DNA of 36,246 bases from an uncultured Oscillospiraceae bacterium (GTDB lineage: Bacteria > Bacillota > Clostridia > Oscillospirales > Oscillospiraceae), in contig CAKTJC010000029.1 in NCBI GenBank assembly GCA_934567355.1, forward strand, positions 1 through 36,246, given 5' to 3'. This document shows positions 1 to 9,468 of the stretch, one piece after another. A program made the position numbers and the translations under genes. The notes below the pieces were generated by a model that was not told where the DNA came from, did not search any database, and saw only the letters and a list, made by a program, of their open reading frames with translations. Positions within the stretch are counted from its first letter, which is position 1. Each line of letters begins with the position of its first letter.

Positions 1-60
1 GCACACCACTAAGGTAACGGAACCTAAATCCGTCGAGTCTGCCAATTCCACCACGCCCGC
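1..60 (-). tRNA. tRNA-Leu (anticodon UAG), 5' part only
   Basis: Read on the minus strand, the 5' end GCGGGCGTGGTGG (60 to 48) and the following AATTGGCAGAC are the acceptor strand and D-arm typical of bacterial tRNA-Leu. The anticodon arm is ACGGA-TTTAGGT-TCCGT, a perfect 5-bp stem around a 7-base loop, giving anticodon TAG (UAG), which reads CUN leucine codons. The long variable arm begins at about position 10. The T-arm and 3' acceptor strand lie outside the window, so completeness cannot be judged. Confidence 0.88.
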
Positions 61-160
61 AGATATGAGCGGCAGGGGTGCCTGTCGCTATTTTGTTGTC
101 CTCTGATTTTTACACGGTGAGGAAACCGAGGCGGAGCGTAGCGCTTGATCCGCAGTTATA

Positions 161-181
161 AAAACAGGCGTGCCTGCTTTT
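161..181 (-). other. Weak terminator-like hairpin after the tRNA-Leu fragment
   Basis: CAGG and CCTG (165-168 and 173-176) can form a short stem followed on the minus strand by TTTTTAT. The stem is only four pairs and could be coincidental. If real it would end or attenuate transcription between the decayed copy and the intact tRNA-Leu. The rest of 61-220 and 276-360 contains nothing else I can support. Confidence 0.25.
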
Positions 182-221
182 ACCGAAGAATGACCGCGGC
201 GAGGAACGGTGAAAAAACATT

Positions 222-275
222 CACCAAGGTGACATCACCGAAATCCTGCATGTCTGCCAATTCCATCATGCCCGC
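222..275 (-). pseudogene. Decayed partial copy of the tRNA-Leu gene
   Basis: On the minus strand this begins GCGGGCATGATGGAATTGGC, nearly the same as the 5' half of the tRNA-Leu at 1-60. The similarity continues through the anticodon region and into the start of the variable arm (ACCTTRGTG in both). The anticodon stem no longer pairs (CAGGA against GATGT), and no T-loop of the TTCRA type and no acceptor strand complementary to GCGGGCA follow. It is therefore a truncated duplicate, not a working tRNA. It lies in the leader between the promoter at 361-389 and the intact tRNA. Confidence 0.7.
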
Positions 276-360
276 GTATAAAGAAAGCTGAAAGCGCAAA
301 ACGTAAGGCGGGCAGGGGACGCTGTCGCGCAGCCCTCCGGTTCCCGCTTTCAACTCCGCC

Positions 361-389
361 ATTTTATCATTTCGGCTTTTCTTTGTCAA
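361..389 (-). promoter_or_regulatory. Sigma-A promoter for the tRNA-Leu transcript
   Basis: On the minus strand TTGACA (389-384) and TAAAAT (366-361) are separated by 17 bases. It points toward the tRNA-Leu fragment and tRNA-Leu and is back to back with the hrcA promoter (437-465). No other promoter closer to the tRNA was found. Confidence 0.7.
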
Positions 390-436
390 CACCTGCCCAG
401 CGGAGAAATGTTAATGAATAATTCAAAAACGGGGGC

Positions 437-465
437 TTGACAATTTTGGCACTCGATGGTATAGT
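437..465 (+). promoter_or_regulatory. Sigma-A promoter of the hrcA-grpE-dnaK-dnaJ operon
   Basis: A perfect -35 TTGACA (437-442), a 17-base spacer and TATAGT (460-465). The expected start of transcription near 471-473 falls inside the CIRCE operator at 470-496, the normal arrangement for HrcA repression. Confidence 0.9.
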
Positions 466-472
466 GTGCTTA
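446..472 (+). promoter_or_regulatory. Second, imperfect CIRCE operator
   Basis: TTGGCACTC (446-454), nine bases, GTGTGCTTA (464-472): 15 of 18 positions match the CIRCE consensus TTAGCACTC-N9-GAGTGCTAA with the correct spacer length. It lies across the spacer and -10 region of the promoter and shares three bases with the perfect CIRCE downstream. It could be a real auxiliary HrcA site or a chance or decayed duplicate. Confidence 0.5.
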
Positions 473-496
473 GCACTCAGAGAGAAGGAGTGCTAA
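470..496 (+). promoter_or_regulatory. CIRCE operator (HrcA binding site)
   Basis: TTAGCACTC (470-478), nine bases, GAGTGCTAA (488-496): a perfect match to the CIRCE inverted repeat. It is positioned over the transcription start of the hrcA operon and ends 16 bases before the hrcA start codon. HrcA binding here represses the operon in the absence of heat stress. Confidence 0.97.
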
Positions 497-512
497 GAAA
501 GGAGAACGGTTC

Positions 513-1586
513 ATGGAACTGACGGATCGTAAGAAGAAGGTCTTACGCAGTGTCGTCGACCTGTATATCCGCACCGCAGAGCCGGTGGGTTCCAAGGCAA
601 TTACGGAATTGCCCGATATGAACTATTCCTCCGCCACCATTCGCAACGAAATGGCTGACCTCACCGCAATGGGCTACCTGGAGCAGCCCCACACCAGTGC
701 CGGGCGGATCCCCTCTGCTGCGGGCTATCGGATGTATGTCGATGAGCTGATGATGGATTACCGCCTCAGCGTGGACGAAACCAAATCCATCAACAACGCC
801 ATTGAGGAAAAGATGGCAAAGGTGGATAAGCTGGTGGAGCGGGTCGCAAAGCTTGTTTCCCAGGCGACCGATCTCCCCGCCATCAGCGCCGCCTCCCGCC
901 AGGGCAGCGCCGTGGTGCTGAAATACAATCTGATCCCCTCCGGTACGGGCAGCTTCATCCTGGTGCTGACCCTCCCGGGCGACCAGGTGGTCAACAAGCT
1001 CATCAAGCTGCCGCTGTCCGTGGGCGATGCGGATCTCAATCTGCTCGCCGCGCTGCTCAACGCCACCATGACGGAAGTTCCCATTGAGGAATTTACCGCC
1101 GAGAAGATGGATAAGTTGATGCGCTCCGCAGGCGCCGCCGCCAGTCTGGTGCCGGTGATCGTGGACTTCACCGTGGAAGCATTGCGGCGCAACGCCTCCG
1201 CCGATGTGGCTGTCGCCGGTCAGGCAAGGCTGCTGGGGCTGCCGGAATACCGGGATGTGGACAAAGCCCAGCGGGTGCTCAGCAGCATCGATGAGGATGC
1301 GTTTTCCAATCTTCCCGCCGTGATGGAGGGATCCAACGGCACCCGCGTGATCGTGGGCCCCGAAAATGTGGCGGACGAACTGAAAGACACTTCCGTGGTC
1401 ATGACGAAGTTCGACATCGGCGACGGAATGCAGGGCATGATCGGTGTGGTTGGCCCCACCCGGATGGACTACGCCAAGATCACCGCCCGGCTCAGCTACT
1501 TCGCAGAGAGCCTCAGCAAGATGTTTGCGAAACCCGAAACACCCCAGCTCCCGGGCTCTCTGGAGCAGGACAAAACTTCCAAATAA
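513..1586 (+). CDS. hrcA: Heat-inducible transcription repressor HrcA
   Basis: HrcA represses class I heat-shock genes by binding CIRCE and is kept active by the GroE chaperonin. The 357-residue protein has the N-terminal winged-helix DNA-binding region (about residues 1-75, including the conserved YSSATIRNEMADL stretch and HTSAGRIPS) and a GAF-like regulatory domain behind it. The length fits the family. ATG at 513 follows AAAGGAGAACGG, a good ribosome site. It is the first gene of the hrcA-grpE-dnaK-dnaJ operon and its own operator lies just upstream (446-496), so autoregulation is expected. grpE follows after 15 bases. Confidence 0.97.
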   Translation: MELTDRKKKVLRSVVDLYIRTAEPVGSKAITELPDMNYSSATIRNEMADLTAMGYLEQPHTSAGRIPSAAGYRMYVDELMMDYRLSVDETKSINNAIEEKMAKVDKLVERVAKLVSQATDLPAISAASRQGSAVVLKYNLIPSGTGSFILVLTLPGDQVVNKLIKLPLSVGDADLNLLAALLNATMTEVPIEEFTAEKMDKLMRSAGAAASLVPVIVDFTVEALRRNASADVAVAGQARLLGLPEYRDVDKAQRVLSSIDEDAFSNLPAVMEGSNGTRVIVGPENVADELKDTSVVMTKFDIGDGMQGMIGVVGPTRMDYAKITARLSYFAESLSKMFAKPETPQLPGSLEQDKTSK

Positions 1587-1601
1587 AGGAGAGACCTGCA
1601 C

Positions 1602-2159
1602 ATGGCAAAGAAAGATAAAAAGCAAGATCAGCCCACCCCCGAGGAAAAGGAAACCCCGGAAGAGGAGCTGACCGAAACCAATGACCCCGTTCCCGAGGAA
1701 GCGCCTCAGGAGCCCCCCAAAGCCCCCGAGGTCAACTGGGAAGAGAAATACAACGCCGAGCACGATACCTACCTGCGTCTGGCTGCCGAGTTTGATAACT
1801 TCCGCAAGCGCACGGCGAAGGAAAAGGATCAGTCCTACGGCAACGGCAAGTCCGATGCCATCGCAAAGCTCCTGCCCATCTACGACAATCTGGAGCGGGC
1901 GCTGAATCAGCCCACCGAGGATGCCGCCTACAAGAAGGGCGTGGAGCTGACCATGAACGAACTGGTGAAGATCTTCACTGGTCTGGGCGTGGAGATCTTC
2001 GGAGCCCCCGGCGACGCCTTTGATCCCGCCCTTCACAACGCCGTGATGCACACGGAGGATGAGAGCCTGGGCGAGAATGTGGTTGCCCAGGTGTTCCAGA
2101 AGGGCTTCCGGCTGGGTGACAGGATCATCCGCTTCGCCATGGTTCAGGCAGCCAATTAA
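1602..2159 (+). CDS. grpE: Nucleotide exchange factor GrpE
   Basis: GrpE releases ADP from DnaK and so resets the chaperone cycle in the cytoplasm. The 185-residue protein has a highly charged, acidic and disordered start (about 1-45), a long helical coiled-coil segment (about 45-110, with the typical YLRLAAEFDNFRKRT signature) and a beta-wing C-terminal region ending in the family-like GFRLGDRIIRFAMV stretch. The start codon at 1602 follows AAAGGAGAG. It sits between hrcA and dnaK in the standard Firmicute order and is co-transcribed from the CIRCE-controlled promoter. Confidence 0.97.
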   Translation: MAKKDKKQDQPTPEEKETPEEELTETNDPVPEEAPQEPPKAPEVNWEEKYNAEHDTYLRLAAEFDNFRKRTAKEKDQSYGNGKSDAIAKLLPIYDNLERALNQPTEDAAYKKGVELTMNELVKIFTGLGVEIFGAPGDAFDPALHNAVMHTEDESLGENVVAQVFQKGFRLGDRIIRFAMVQAAN

Positions 2160-2204
2160 ACTTGTATAAACTTAACTTTTCATATAAACTGGAGGAAAAA
2201 TATT

Positions 2205-4016
<1,812 letters not shown>

Positions 4017-4030
4017 GTCCGATAACCCCA

Positions 4031-4055
4031 AAGGGGCGGCTTCGCGCCGCCCCTT
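4031..4055 (+). other. Perfect hairpin between dnaK and dnaJ, no U-tract
   Basis: AAGGGGCGGC (4031-4040) and GCCGCCCCTT (4046-4055) form a perfect 10-bp stem with a 5-base loop. No run of T follows, so it is unlikely to be a strong intrinsic terminator. In an operon where DnaK is needed in excess over DnaJ it could be a processing, stabilising or partial-attenuation structure. The 111-base gap 4017-4127 holds nothing else recognisable. Confidence 0.55.
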
Positions 4056-4127
4056 AACAGCGTATTCGGCGCCCTGATCGCGATCGGCAGGTACATATCA
4101 GCGCCATTAAAATTGGAGTGAGAAGCT

Positions 4128-5285
4128 TTGGCAGATAAACGTGATTATTATGAGGTGCTGGGCGTCGAGAAGGGCGCTTCGGCAGAGGAAATCAAAAAGG
4201 CCTATCGCAAGATGGCCATGAAATATCATCCCGACCGCAACCCCGGCGACAAGGAAGCCGAGGAGAAATTCAAGGAAGTGGGCGAGGCCTACGAGGTGCT
4301 GTCCGACGACGACAAGCGCGCCCGCTATGACCAGTACGGCTTTGCCGGTGTTGACCCCAATTTCGCGGCAAACGCAGGCGGCGGCGCGGGCTTTGGCGGG
4401 TTCGGCGGCTTCGGCGACATCTTCAGCGACCTGTTCGGCGGCGGCTTCGGCGACGCCTTCACCGGCAGCAGCACCCGCAGAAGCGGCGCAAGCAGCGCCC
4501 GCCGGGGCGAAAACATCATGGCGCGGCTGGATCTGACCTTTGAAGAAGCCGCTTTCGGCTGCGACAAGGAGCTGAGCATCCCCCGCATTGAAAACTGCCC
4601 CACCTGCGGCGGCAGCGGCAGCGCCGACGGCAGCGTCGAGACCTGCCCCAAGTGCCACGGCACCGGTCAGGAGCAGGTCATTCAGAACTTTATGGGCATG
4701 CAGATGCGCTCCTCCGCGCCCTGCTCCCAGTGCGGCGGCCGGGGCAAGATCATCAAGAATCCCTGCACCACCTGCAAGGGCAAGGGCAAGGTGCGCCGCA
4801 CCGCCAAGGTCATGGTGAAGGTGCCCGCCGGTGTGAACGATACCCAGAGCGTGCGCGTGCGCGGCGCGGGCAATGCGGGCAGCGGCGGCGCGCCTGCCGG
4901 CGACCTGCTGGCCGAGGTGCATATCAAGCCCCACAAGCTCTTTAAGCGCCGGGACTTCGACGTATACTGCGAGGTGCCCATCTCCTTTGCCCAGGCAGCC
5001 TTGGGCGCGGAGATCGAGGTGCCCACCCTGGACGGCAAGGTGACCTACACCATCCCCGAGGGCACCCAGACCGGGCGGGAATTCATCCTGCGCGGCAAGG
5101 GCATCCCCCAGGTGAATAACCCCAAGCTCCGGGGCGACCATCACTTCAACGTGGTGGTGGAGACCCCCACCAAGCTGACTGCCGCCCAGAAGGATCTGCT
5201 GCGTCAGTTCGACGGCACCATCAGCAAGAGCGCCACCCCCAAGCGCAAGGGATTTCAAGATATTCTCAATGATTTCTTCAAATAA
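4128..5285 (+). CDS. dnaJ: Molecular chaperone DnaJ (Hsp40)
   Basis: Co-chaperone that delivers substrates to DnaK and stimulates its ATPase. Domains in order: J-domain (about 5-70, HPD at 34-36), G/F-rich linker (about 75-120), zinc-binding domain with four CxxCxGxG repeats ([32 protein letters not shown]), and the C-terminal peptide-binding and dimerisation region. At 385 residues it is a full-length type I DnaJ. The start is TTG at 4128, nine bases after GGAG in TTGGAGTGAG. No ATG or GTG precedes the conserved [11 protein letters not shown], so the TTG start is well supported and may limit translation relative to DnaK. Confidence 0.97.
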   Translation: MADKRDYYEVLGVEKGASAEEIKKAYRKMAMKYHPDRNPGDKEAEEKFKEVGEAYEVLSDDDKRARYDQYGFAGVDPNFAANAGGGAGFGGFGGFGDIFSDLFGGGFGDAFTGSSTRRSGASSARRGENIMARLDLTFEEAAFGCDKELSIPRIENCPTCGGSGSADGSVETCPKCHGTGQEQVIQNFMGMQMRSSAPCSQCGGRGKIIKNPCTTCKGKGKVRRTAKVMVKVPAGVNDTQSVRVRGAGNAGSGGAPAGDLLAEVHIKPHKLFKRRDFDVYCEVPISFAQAALGAEIEVPTLDGKVTYTIPEGTQTGREFILRGKGIPQVNNPKLRGDHHFNVVVETPTKLTAAQKDLLRQFDGTISKSATPKRKGFQDILNDFFK

Positions 5286-5295
5286 AATTAATGAT

Positions 5296-5332
5296 AAAAC
5301 CCAGGCATGGACTTGTCCCAGGCCTGGGTTTT
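5296..5332 (+). terminator. Terminator of the dnaK operon
   Basis: AAAACCCAGGC (5296-5306) pairs perfectly with GCCTGGGTTTT (5322-5332), giving an A-stem-T structure just after the dnaJ stop. The loop is 15 bases. Confidence 0.8.
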
Positions 5333-5341
5333 GTGTATAAT
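5313..5341 (+). promoter_or_regulatory. Possible promoter for the yfmF-yfmH-lgt unit, overlapping the dnaJ terminator
   Basis: TTGTCC (5313-5318), 17 bases, TATAAT (5336-5341). The -10 is perfect but the -35 is weak. The promoter would overlap the right arm of the terminator at 5296-5332. The leader to yfmF would be about 115 bases. Confidence 0.45.
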
Positions 5342-5343
5342 AG

Positions 5344-5445
5344 AGTGAATAGTGAATAGGGAACGGAAGATAGTGAAGAAGCTTTATTCCGGTGCCCGCA
5401 GACGTTTCGGCTGTTCGCGCCGTAATATCCACTATCTACTCTTCC
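5344..5445. repeat. Short direct and inverted repeats upstream of yfmF
   Basis: AGTGAAT occurs twice in tandem (5344-5357). GGAAGATAGTG (5365-5375) is partly complementary to CACTATC plus CTTCC at 5430-5445, enclosing about 54 bases. The outer ends are therefore loosely inverted. I see no gene in it. It may be a degenerate mobile repeat or a leader structure. Confidence 0.3.
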
Positions 5446-5463
5446 TGCTTTTAGGAGTTTTTT

Positions 5464-6735
5464 ATGATTCAAACCATTCCCCTCTCTCCCGGTGTTACGC
5501 TGCGCTGCTTTCAGGATGGGCGCTTTAAGCAGGGATGCCTGAGCGCCCAGCTGGTGCGCCCGATGGATGCCGGTGAGGCGGCGATGAATGCGCTGCTGCC
5601 CGCCGTGCTGCTGCGGGGCACCCGGGCGCATCCCACCCTGCGCCACATCACGCTGGCGCTGGACGATCTGTACGGTGCTTCCGTCAGCCCGCTGGTGCGG
5701 CGGGTGGGGGACTACCAGACCGTGGGGCTGTACTGCGGCTTTATGGATGAGCGCTTCGCCCTGCCCGGCGACCGGGTGCTGGAGCCCATGGCGGCGTTCC
5801 TGCGGGAGCTGCTGATGGATTCTCCTCTGGAAAACGGCGCATTTCTGGAGCGCTTTGTGGAGAGTGAGAAGCGGAATCTCATTTCCGCCATCGAGTGCGA
5901 CCGCAACGATAAGCAGGTCTATGCCATGGGCAGGCTCCTGAAGCTGGTGTGCCGCGCCGACAGCTTCGGCCTCTCCCGCCTGGGGGAGCCGGAGGAGGTG
6001 GCTGCCGTCACCGCGCAGTCCCTTTATGCCCACTACCGGAAGATCCTGCGGGAAAGCCCCGCCGACCTCTTCTATGTGGGCAGCGCCCCGCCGGAGCAGG
6101 TGGCGCAGCTGCTTGCACCGCTGCTTGATCTGCCCGACCGCGCCCCCGCGGCGCTTCCGCCGCAGACGGATCTGATCCCCTGCCCCGGGCAGGATGTGAC
6201 GGAGGGCATGGACATCACCCAGAGCAAGCTCTGCATGGGCTTTGTCACCCCCATTACGGAGCGCGATGCCCGCTATCCCGCCATGCAGCTGCTCAACCAG
6301 GTGTTCGGCGCGGGCATGACCTCCAAGCTCTTTATGAACGTGCGGGAGAAGCAGTCCCTGTGCTACAGCATCGGCTCCGCTTACTACGGCGCCAAGGGTG
6401 TGATCACTGTGTCCGCCGGGATCGATGGGGACAGCCGTGCCAAGACCCAGGCGGAGATCGAGCGTCAGCTTGCCCTGTGCGCCGCCGGGGAAATTTCGGA
6501 AGAGGAGCTGCGCAGCGCCAAGGAGGGGTTACTCTCCGGTCTGCGCGCCGCGCACGATTCCCCCGGCTCCATCGAGAGCTACTATTCCCGCTGTGTGCTC
6601 AGCGGCGCGATGATCACGCCGCAGGAATATATGGAGTGCATTCAGGCCGTGCAGCTGCCCCGGCTGGCGGAGGCCGCCGGGACGATCCGGCTGCACAGCA
6701 CCTATTTCCTCACCGAAGGGAGGGCGGGCAGATGA
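5464..6735 (+). CDS. yfmF: M16-family peptidase-like protein YfmF (EF-P modification associated)
   Basis: 423-residue M16-like protein of the YfmF/YmfF type. The first metal-binding motif expected of an active M16 protease (HxxEH) is absent from the N-terminal half, where the equivalent stretch reads LLPAVLLRGTRAHP. The C-terminal half keeps an R/Y-type region (NVREKQSLCYSIGSAYYG) of inactive partner subunits. In Bacillus this pair is linked to 5-aminopentanol modification of elongation factor P. That role is transferred by family and not visible here, and no efp gene is in the window. RBS TTAGGAG. The stop overlaps the next start (ATGA), so translation with yfmH is probably coupled. Confidence 0.85.
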   Translation: MIQTIPLSPGVTLRCFQDGRFKQGCLSAQLVRPMDAGEAAMNALLPAVLLRGTRAHPTLRHITLALDDLYGASVSPLVRRVGDYQTVGLYCGFMDERFALPGDRVLEPMAAFLRELLMDSPLENGAFLERFVESEKRNLISAIECDRNDKQVYAMGRLLKLVCRADSFGLSRLGEPEEVAAVTAQSLYAHYRKILRESPADLFYVGSAPPEQVAQLLAPLLDLPDRAPAALPPQTDLIPCPGQDVTEGMDITQSKLCMGFVTPITERDARYPAMQLLNQVFGAGMTSKLFMNVREKQSLCYSIGSAYYGAKGVITVSAGIDGDSRAKTQAEIERQLALCAAGEISEEELRSAKEGLLSGLRAAHDSPGSIESYYSRCVLSGAMITPQEYMECIQAVQLPRLAEAAGTIRLHSTYFLTEGRAGR

Positions 6736-8030
6736 AGCAGTATTCCTACCCCGATCTGGACGAGACGCTCTACCGCGAGACCCTGCCGAACGGGCTGCAG
6801 ATCGCCGTCGTGCCCCGCCGGGGCTTTGCCCGGAGCATCGCCTATTTCGTCACCGGCTTCGGCTCCATCCATACGGAATTTGACCTGGACGGCGTCCACC
6901 GCACCGTCCCCGCCGGCGTCGCCCACTATCTGGAGCACAAGATGTTTGAGCTTCCGGGCGGCCGGGACGTCACCGCCGAGTTCGCCGCCCTGGGCGCTTC
7001 AGCCAACGCCTTCACCAGCTATGATATGACCGCCTACTATTTCTCCTGCACCGAGAATTTCGAGGCGTCGCTGCGTCTGCTGCTGGAATTCGTCTCCACC
7101 CCCTATTTTACCCGGGAGAGCGTGGAGCGGGAGCGGGGCATCATCCAGCAGGAGATCGATATGAATCTGGACGCGCCGGACAGCGTGATCTTCGATAACC
7201 TCATGCAGGCGGTCTATGCCAACCATCCCGTCCGGGTCCCCATCTTGGGCACCGGGGAGTCCATCCGGGAGATCACACCGGAAATTCTGGAAATCTGCCA
7301 CCGGGCGTTTTATCACCCCGGGAATATGCTCCTGTGCGTCATCGGCGACGTGGAGCCGGAGCGGGTGTGCACCGCCGCGCGGGAGCAGCTCACCGATACC
7401 CCCATGCCGGACGCCGTCAAGCTGAGCCATTGGGCGGAAGCGCCGACTCCTGTCCGGCCTGTGGTGCAGTGCCGCATGGAGGTCGCCATGCCCACCTTCA
7501 GCCTGGCCTTCAAATGTGACCCGGCCGCGCCGGGGGATGATTCCATTCGCCAGGAAATGGTGGCAGACCTTGCCGCCGAGGCGCTGTTCGGCGAATCGTC
7601 GGAGCTGTATCTGCGCCTTTATGAGCAGGGGCTGATCGACAGCTCCTTCGGCGGCGGCTTCGAGACCATGGAGGACTGCGCCATGCTCTGCGCCTCCGGC
7701 GACAGTGACGCGCCGCTGGAGGTGCGCGACGCCATCATCGCTCAGGCGGCGCAGCTTGCCGGGAGCGGCATCGGTCAGACGGAATTTCTGCGCATGAAGC
7801 GCAGCGCTCTTGGCCGCCGCATCCGGGGGCTGGACAGCCTGGACGGCACGGCGTTCCGCATCTGCGCCTATCATTTTTCGGACTTCGACTATTTCCGCTT
7901 TCCGGAAATTTACCGCTGCATCACCGCCGAAGAGATCCGCGATTTCCTCGCCCGGTGGGTGCGGGCGGAAAACTGCGCCATTTCCATCATCAATCCGCTG
8001 AAAGAAGGGGAAAGCAATGAATCCTGCTGA
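6732..8030 (+). CDS. yfmH: M16-family zinc peptidase YfmH (EF-P modification associated)
   Basis: 432-residue partner of YfmF. It carries the inverted zinc motif HYLEH at residues 65-69 and a downstream acidic stretch with QQEIDMN that supplies the third metal ligand in this family, so it is the likely catalytic subunit of a YfmF-YfmH heterodimer. The reading frame is open upstream to 6360, but ATG 6732 was chosen because it overlaps the yfmF stop as ATGA and follows GGGAGGGCGGC. The 3' end overlaps lgt by 14 bases, making yfmF-yfmH-lgt one unit. M16 proteins may also act as general peptide-degrading enzymes, so the EF-P link is inferred. Confidence 0.88.
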   Translation: MKQYSYPDLDETLYRETLPNGLQIAVVPRRGFARSIAYFVTGFGSIHTEFDLDGVHRTVPAGVAHYLEHKMFELPGGRDVTAEFAALGASANAFTSYDMTAYYFSCTENFEASLRLLLEFVSTPYFTRESVERERGIIQQEIDMNLDAPDSVIFDNLMQAVYANHPVRVPILGTGESIREITPEILEICHRAFYHPGNMLLCVIGDVEPERVCTAAREQLTDTPMPDAVKLSHWAEAPTPVRPVVQCRMEVAMPTFSLAFKCDPAAPGDDSIRQEMVADLAAEALFGESSELYLRLYEQGLIDSSFGGGFETMEDCAMLCASGDSDAPLEVRDAIIAQAAQLAGSGIGQTEFLRMKRSALGRRIRGLDSLDGTAFRICAYHFSDFDYFRFPEIYRCITAEEIRDFLARWVRAENCAISIINPLKEGESNESC

Positions 8031-8838
8031 CTATTCCGTGATTTCCTTCCCGTTTCTGGGGCTGGAGGTCGATCCGCCCCGCAGCTTTTCCATCGGGTCG
8101 CTGGAGATCCATCTGTACGGCCTGGTGATCGCCCTGGGGCTGCTGCTGGCCGTGATGTACGCCGGCCGCCGGTGCAAGTGCGCCGGACTGACTCAGGACA
8201 GCCTGCTGGACGGGGTGCTGTGGATCACGCCCTTTTCCATCATCTGCGCCCGCATTTACTACTGCGCCTTCACCTGGGATTCCTACCGGGACGACCCCAT
8301 CTCCGTGCTGTATATCTGGAACGGCGGCATCGCCATCTACGGCGCGGTGATCGGCGCGGTGATCGGCGTGGCGGTGTTCTGCAAAATCAAAAAGGTAAAT
8401 CTCTTTGCCGTGCTGGATATGACCCTGACGGGCTTCCTCATCGGCCAGCTCGTCGGCCGCTGGGGCAATTTCTTCAACCGGGAGGCCTTCGGCGCGGCGA
8501 CGGACAGCTTCTTCCGCATGGGACTGTTCAATACGCGCACCGGGGCGTTTGAGTATTACCACCCCACCTTCCTGTATGAATCCCTGTGGAATCTGGCAGG
8601 CTTCCTGATCCTGAACGCATGCTACAAAAAAAGGAAGTATAACGGTCAGATCGCCCTGATATACTGCGCATGGTACGGCCTGGGCAGAGCCTGGATCGAG
8701 GGACTGCGGGTGGACAGCCTCTATTGGGGCTCCTTCCGGGTCAGCCAGGTGCTCGCCGCCGCCACCTGCATTGCCGCCACCGCCGCCCTGCTCTATAACT
8801 ACTTCCGCCCCCACGACCCGGCGAAGGTGATCAACTAA
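8017..8838 (+). CDS. lgt: Prolipoprotein diacylglyceryl transferase Lgt
   Basis: Integral membrane enzyme that transfers diacylglycerol from phosphatidylglycerol to the lipobox cysteine of prolipoproteins. The 273-residue protein has about seven hydrophobic segments and the family signature GRWGNFFNREAFG at residues 147-159, including the conserved Arg, Asn and Glu. YGLVIALG near residues 34-41 and HPTFLYES are further conserved blocks. ATG 8017 follows AGAAGGGGAAAGC inside the end of yfmH. Its substrates probably include the two lipoproteins of this window, at 31804-32835 and 32893-33897, which both have lipoboxes. Confidence 0.97.
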   Translation: MNPADYSVISFPFLGLEVDPPRSFSIGSLEIHLYGLVIALGLLLAVMYAGRRCKCAGLTQDSLLDGVLWITPFSIICARIYYCAFTWDSYRDDPISVLYIWNGGIAIYGAVIGAVIGVAVFCKIKKVNLFAVLDMTLTGFLIGQLVGRWGNFFNREAFGAATDSFFRMGLFNTRTGAFEYYHPTFLYESLWNLAGFLILNACYKKRKYNGQIALIYCAWYGLGRAWIEGLRVDSLYWGSFRVSQVLAAATCIAATAALLYNYFRPHDPAKVIN

Positions 8839-8885
8839 ACGTCTTTTGCACGCCGCAAGGACAGTCCGACAAGGAGGAACACATC

Positions 8886-9386
8886 ATGAAACGGGAAAAC
8901 TACATCAGCTGGGACGAATATTTCATGGGCATTGCCATGCTGGCGGCCATGCGGAGCAAGGATCCCAACACGCAGGTGGGCGCGTGCATCGTATCGCCGG
9001 AGAATATCATCATCTCCACCGGCTACAACGGCATGCCCAAGGGCTGCAGCGACGACGAATACCCCTGGGCGCGGGAGGGTGAGCAGACCAAGTATCCCTA
9101 CGTGGTGCATGCCGAGCTCAACGCCATCCTCAATGCCAACGGCCGCGACCTGCGCGGCAGCCGGCTTTATGTCGCCCTGTTTCCCTGCAACGAGTGCGCC
9201 AAAGCCATCATCCAGGCCGGTGTAAAGGAGGTTCTCTACCTCTCCGACAAATATAACGACACCATGCTCAACCTGGCCTCCAAGCGCATGCTCCAGTCCG
9301 CCGGTGTAAAATTCACCCAGCTGAAATTCCGCCGGAAGGAGATCGTGCTGGATTTCGTGGCGGAGGAGGAAAAGAACGGCGTGTGA
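8886..9386 (+). CDS. Deoxycytidylate (dCMP) deaminase
   Basis: Zinc enzyme converting dCMP to dUMP, the precursor for thymidylate synthesis. The 166-residue protein has the cytidine-deaminase fold signatures HAE (75-77, zinc ligand and catalytic glutamate) and PCNEC (100-104, two zinc-binding cysteines). It also has the NTQVGACIVSP and GYNGMPKGC segments typical of dCMP deaminases rather than of tRNA or guanine deaminases. The ribosome site AAGGAGG is strong. The gene follows lgt by 47 bases and ends before a two-way terminator. ComEB of Bacillus belongs to the same family, but no competence genes are near. Confidence 0.93.
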   Translation: MKRENYISWDEYFMGIAMLAAMRSKDPNTQVGACIVSPENIIISTGYNGMPKGCSDDEYPWAREGEQTKYPYVVHAELNAILNANGRDLRGSRLYVALFPCNECAKAIIQAGVKEVLYLSDKYNDTMLNLASKRMLQSAGVKFTQLKFRRKEIVLDFVAEEEKNGV

Positions 9387-9412
9387 CCTAAGGAACCTCA
9401 ACACTAAAACAG

Positions 9413-9464
9413 AAGACTCCGCGCCGAGGAGGGACCTGAGGATTCCCCTTCGGCGCGGAGTCTT
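9413..9464. terminator. Bidirectional terminator between dCMP deaminase and mocR genes
   Basis: AAGACTCCGCGCCGA (9413-9427) and TCGGCGCGGAGTCTT (9450-9464) form a perfect 15-bp stem between two convergent genes, with TTTTC on the plus side. The mocR stop codon lies five bases beyond. Confidence 0.88.
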
Positions 9465-9468
9465 TTCG

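Noticed and set aside
180..392. 70-residue minus-strand open frame near the start.
   Set aside because: It is the translation of the tRNA-Leu-like fragment and its leader, with no ribosome site.
543..2051. Long minus-strand open frame across hrcA and grpE.
   Set aside because: It is antisense to two certain genes, with low-complexity His/Gly/Leu content typical of a mirror frame in GC-rich DNA.
9388..9400. CTAAGGAACCTCA after the dCMP deaminase gene matches the end of the 169-bp element.
   Set aside because: Only about 11 bases match, and there is no second end or interior, so it cannot be told from chance or a short scar.
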